A stretch of 8,358 nt of DNA from positions 1 through 8,358 of the forward strand of contig JAEYTV010000406.1 of NCBI GenBank assembly GCA_023433855.1, written 5' to 3'. Shown here in pieces: positions 7,589 through 8,358 of the stretch. The DNA is from Pseudomonadota bacterium. Lineage in GTDB: Bacteria > Pseudomonadota > Alphaproteobacteria > Rhizobiales > Rhizobiaceae. The translations under genes were made by a program, and so were the position numbers. Numbering within the stretch: position 1 is the stretch's first letter; each line of letters starts with the position of its first letter. The notes under the pieces were generated by a model that did not search any database, was not told the DNA's origin, and saw only the letters and a program-made list of their open reading frames with translations.

Positions 7589-7862
7589 CAGTGGCACGGA
7601 CGACCATCTGCGTCAACCGACGTCCGCCAGGTCTCTTCCAACCGAGCCGGGATTCCGTGAACTCCATTAACGTCTGAACTACAACCCTGGAGCTCCGACC
7701 AAGGATCACCGGCGCTCGTTGACAGCCGCCGCACCAACCGGCCCCGCTCGCCGTCGCACTGGTGGCGCCCCCTGACGACGCCAAGGGCAAACCGCCCACA
7801 GACCCCCGAAGCACCCCTGACGGTACCTTGGCGAGAGCCAGTCCGCGGCCGGCAGAGTGGCC

Positions 7863-7878
7863 TCCGACCATGGTCGGA
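7863..7878. promoter_or_regulatory. 16-base perfect palindrome, candidate operator
   Basis: TCCGACCATGGTCGGA is a perfect 16-base palindrome. It ends 37 bases upstream of the GGAAC box of the rightward stress-type promoter and is centred about 77 bases before the inferred start of transcription. The 9-mer CTCCGACCA covering its left arm (7862-7870) recurs at 7693-7701. A dimeric regulator acting on the small-protein/Gly-rich operon is the simplest reading; the regulator is unknown. Confidence 0.4.
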
Positions 7879-7915
7879 AGCTGGGCGAGCATTGGTCCTG
7901 CAGACGCGGTTTCGC

Positions 7916-7940
7916 GGAACGGCTCCCATGGCGGAGGGTT
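7916..7940 (+). promoter_or_regulatory. EcfG/RpoE2-type general-stress promoter
   Basis: GGAAC at 7916-7920 is followed, 16 bases later, by GGTT at 7937-7940. The alphaproteobacterial EcfG (RpoE2) consensus is GGAAC, a 16-17-base spacer and (C)GTT; here GGAAC and GTT are exact and the leading C is G. Transcription would start roughly 7-10 bases after GTT, giving a leader of about 25-30 bases that contains the strong AAAGGAG ribosome binding site before ATG 7977. Position, spacing and orientation all fit. No other GGAAC with correct spacing was seen in the intergenic regions. Confidence 0.55.
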
Positions 7941-7963
7941 GCGACGGTGGGCAGGTCTGCAAT

Positions 7964-7970
7964 AAAGGAG
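7964..7970 (+). promoter_or_regulatory. strong Shine-Dalgarno AAAGGAG fixing the 7977 start
   Basis: AAAGGAG is a near-ideal ribosome binding site with six bases before ATG 7977. It decides the start of the small ORF, whose frame is open further upstream to 7857 without any comparable site. It is the strongest ribosome binding site seen in the window. Confidence 0.75.
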
Positions 7971-7976
7971 AACATC

Positions 7977-8132
7977 ATGGACGATAGCCCTCCCCAGGCT
8001 CGCTGGCCGCTCATTCCCGTAGCCGGGCCGGTTGACCGCTTCACCTTGTTGGGTGTTGCAACGGGGTTCAGGTGGATGCCTCAGGAGGCCTGTCCTCTCT
8101 GGAGCAAAAAGGTCGAACAAGGACAGTCATGA
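7977..8132 (+). CDS. 51-aa small protein of unknown function
   Basis: I do not recognise this protein. It is 51 aa, has Trp10, Trp33 and Trp42 and a single Cys39, a proline-rich first half (SPPQARWPLIPVAGP) and a Lys/Glu/Gln-rich end (KKVEQGQS). No signal peptide or clear membrane segment is visible. Evidence that it is real: the excellent AAAGGAG six bases before ATG, the EcfG-type promoter placed correctly ahead of it, and its TGA overlapping the ATG of the next gene as ATGA, which suggests translational coupling. It could be a working partner of the exported Gly-rich protein, or a leader peptide whose translation opens the start of that gene. Codon use is moderately GC-biased and does not settle the matter. 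Confidence 0.55.
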   Translation: MDDSPPQARWPLIPVAGPVDRFTLLGVATGFRWMPQEACPLWSKKVEQGQS

Positions 8133-8358
8133 AGACACGACGACAGCTGCTGGTTTCTGCGGGAATGATCTGCACCGCCTTGTTTGCGCCGGTCCGGCTG
8201 GTTCTGGAAGAGGGGGATCTCACGCTTGTACCCGACGAGGCTGTAGCCCGCGGTCGAGGTGGTGGCGGTCGAGGTGGTGGCGGTCGAGATGGTGGCGGCG
8301 GAGGCAGTGGAGGCGGAAGCCGTGGGGGTGGACGCGGCGGAGATGGAAGAAGTGGTGG
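8129..8358 (+). CDS. exported Gly/Arg-rich protein, partial (3' end beyond window)
   Basis: Seventy-six codons are visible, with no stop before the window ends. Residues 1-20 look like an export signal: basic n-region KTRRQ, then LLVSAGMICTALFA. TRRQLLV resembles the twin-arginine motif, so Tat export is possible as well as Sec. A charged linker follows (EEGDLTLVPDEAVA), with AVA at 38-40 a candidate cleavage site. From residue 41 to 76 every residue is Gly (24), Arg (7), Ser (3) or Asp (2), giving GRGGG-type repeats. AAGGA lies five bases before ATG 8129, and the start overlaps the upstream TGA, so the two genes probably form one EcfG-controlled operon. The mature part would be a flexible, basic, disordered extracellular or envelope polypeptide. 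Glycine-rich substrates of radical-SAM maturases look superficially similar, but nothing in the window shows such an enzyme. Confidence 0.65.
   Translation, partial: MKTRRQLLVSAGMICTALFAPVRLVLEEGDLTLVPDEAVARGRGGGGRGGGGRDGGGGGSGGGSRGGGRGGDGRSG
8252..8296 (+). repeat. three tandem copies of a 15-base repeat encoding GRGGG
   Basis: GGTCGAGGTGGTGGC is repeated at 8252-8266, 8267-8281 and 8282-8296. The third copy differs by one G-to-A change at 8289 that turns Gly into Asp. The repeats are in frame with the Gly-rich gene. Near-identity at DNA level, including synonymous positions, points to recent duplication by slippage rather than only selection for glycine. Confidence 0.85.

Larger units (their letters stand above)
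7320..7976. other. 657-base regulatory region between divergent operons, no protein gene supported
   Basis: All long frames here (up to 136 aa leftward, 67 aa rightward) are basic or Pro/Arg/Ser-rich shadow-like sequences without a good start or any known motif, so I call none of them. The stretch is rich in signals. From left to right it has a palindrome flanked by direct repeats (7408-7434), a leftward intrinsic terminator (7441-7476), a stem-loop (7494-7516), a palindrome near a TTGACG box (7574-7616), a half-site (7693-7701), a 16-base perfect palindrome (7863-7878) and a rightward EcfG-type promoter (7916-7940). It must also hold the promoter of the leftward glycosyltransferase operon, which I could not pinpoint. 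Confidence 0.6.

Noticed and set aside
7719..7724. TTGACA, a perfect -35 hexamer on the plus strand
   Set aside because: At 17-18 bases downstream the sequence is CCCCGC, with no AT-containing -10, so it is not a credible promoter by itself.
7857..7976. N-terminal extension of the 51-aa protein to give 91 aa
   Set aside because: It would overlap the palindrome and the EcfG-type promoter, and the strong AAAGGAG marks ATG 7977.
7552..8044. 136-aa and 112-aa leftward ORFs between the operons
   Set aside because: Overlapping frames with Arg/Pro/Ser-rich translations, no ribosome binding site or motif; typical random ORFs of GC-rich DNA.
7320..8120. 267-codon upstream extension of the first glycosyltransferase frame (open to 8120, 628 aa in total)
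   Set aside because: No domain, Arg/Ser/Gly-rich shadow composition, no ribosome binding site at the far start, and it contains an intrinsic terminator. The family N-terminus begins at 7319 with GGAG upstream.
8252..8296. Tandem repeats as a CRISPR array
   Set aside because: Copies are contiguous 15-mers without spacers and lie in frame in a Gly-rich coding sequence.
1..8358. tRNA, rRNA, insertion sequences or prophage genes
   Set aside because: No tRNA-like cloverleaf, rRNA segment, transposase-like protein or terminal inverted repeat pair was seen.

Overview
The window reads as accessory or cell-surface DNA from a GC-rich (about 60% by eye) alphaproteobacterium, most likely in the Rhizobiales. 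This rests on the style of the proteins (a polysaccharide pyruvyl transferase family protein, an ExoT/Wzx-like flippase and two GT4 glycosyltransferases resembling those of rhizobial exopolysaccharide loci) and on a promoter-like site matching the EcfG/RpoE2 general-stress-response consensus known from alphaproteobacteria. No taxonomic marker gene is present, so the genus is not assigned.

Layout. Positions 1-207 are a 5' flank with no gene I can defend. A complete malQ (4-alpha-glucanotransferase, GH77) runs rightward at 208-2061. After a 246-base gap, a polysaccharide pyruvyl transferase family gene (2308-3651) also runs rightward. A compact leftward operon converges on it: GT4 glycosyltransferase A (7319 to 6234), a 6-base gap, GT4 glycosyltransferase B (6227 to 5046), then a Wzx/ExoT-type flippase that most likely starts at TTG 5049 inside a TTGA stop/start overlap and ends at 3586. 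The flippase and pyruvyl transferase genes overlap tail to tail by 66 bases. From 7320 to 7976 the DNA looks non-coding but carries several signals: a good leftward intrinsic terminator, a second hairpin just before it, three perfect or near-perfect palindromes, and a rightward EcfG-type promoter. At the right edge is a rightward two-gene unit: a 51-aa small protein (7977-8132) coupled by an ATGA overlap to an exported Gly/Arg-rich protein (8129 onward, cut by the window end).

How the genes fit together. The flippase, two glycosyltransferases and pyruvyl transferase form a plausible piece of a surface-polysaccharide pathway: cytoplasmic sugar addition, pyruvyl decoration and export across the inner membrane. 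A polymerase, a priming transferase and chain-length/export proteins are not in view. malQ belongs to glycogen/maltodextrin (or trehalose) metabolism and looks like an unrelated neighbour.

The least conventional part is the right end. The EcfG-like promoter, the strong Shine-Dalgarno, the small unrecognised ORF and the coupled exported protein, whose tail uses only Gly, Arg, Ser and Asp, together suggest a stress-induced envelope or secreted system I cannot assign to a known family. Next to it, a leftward terminator with no gene in front of it suggests a small RNA or an attenuated leader.
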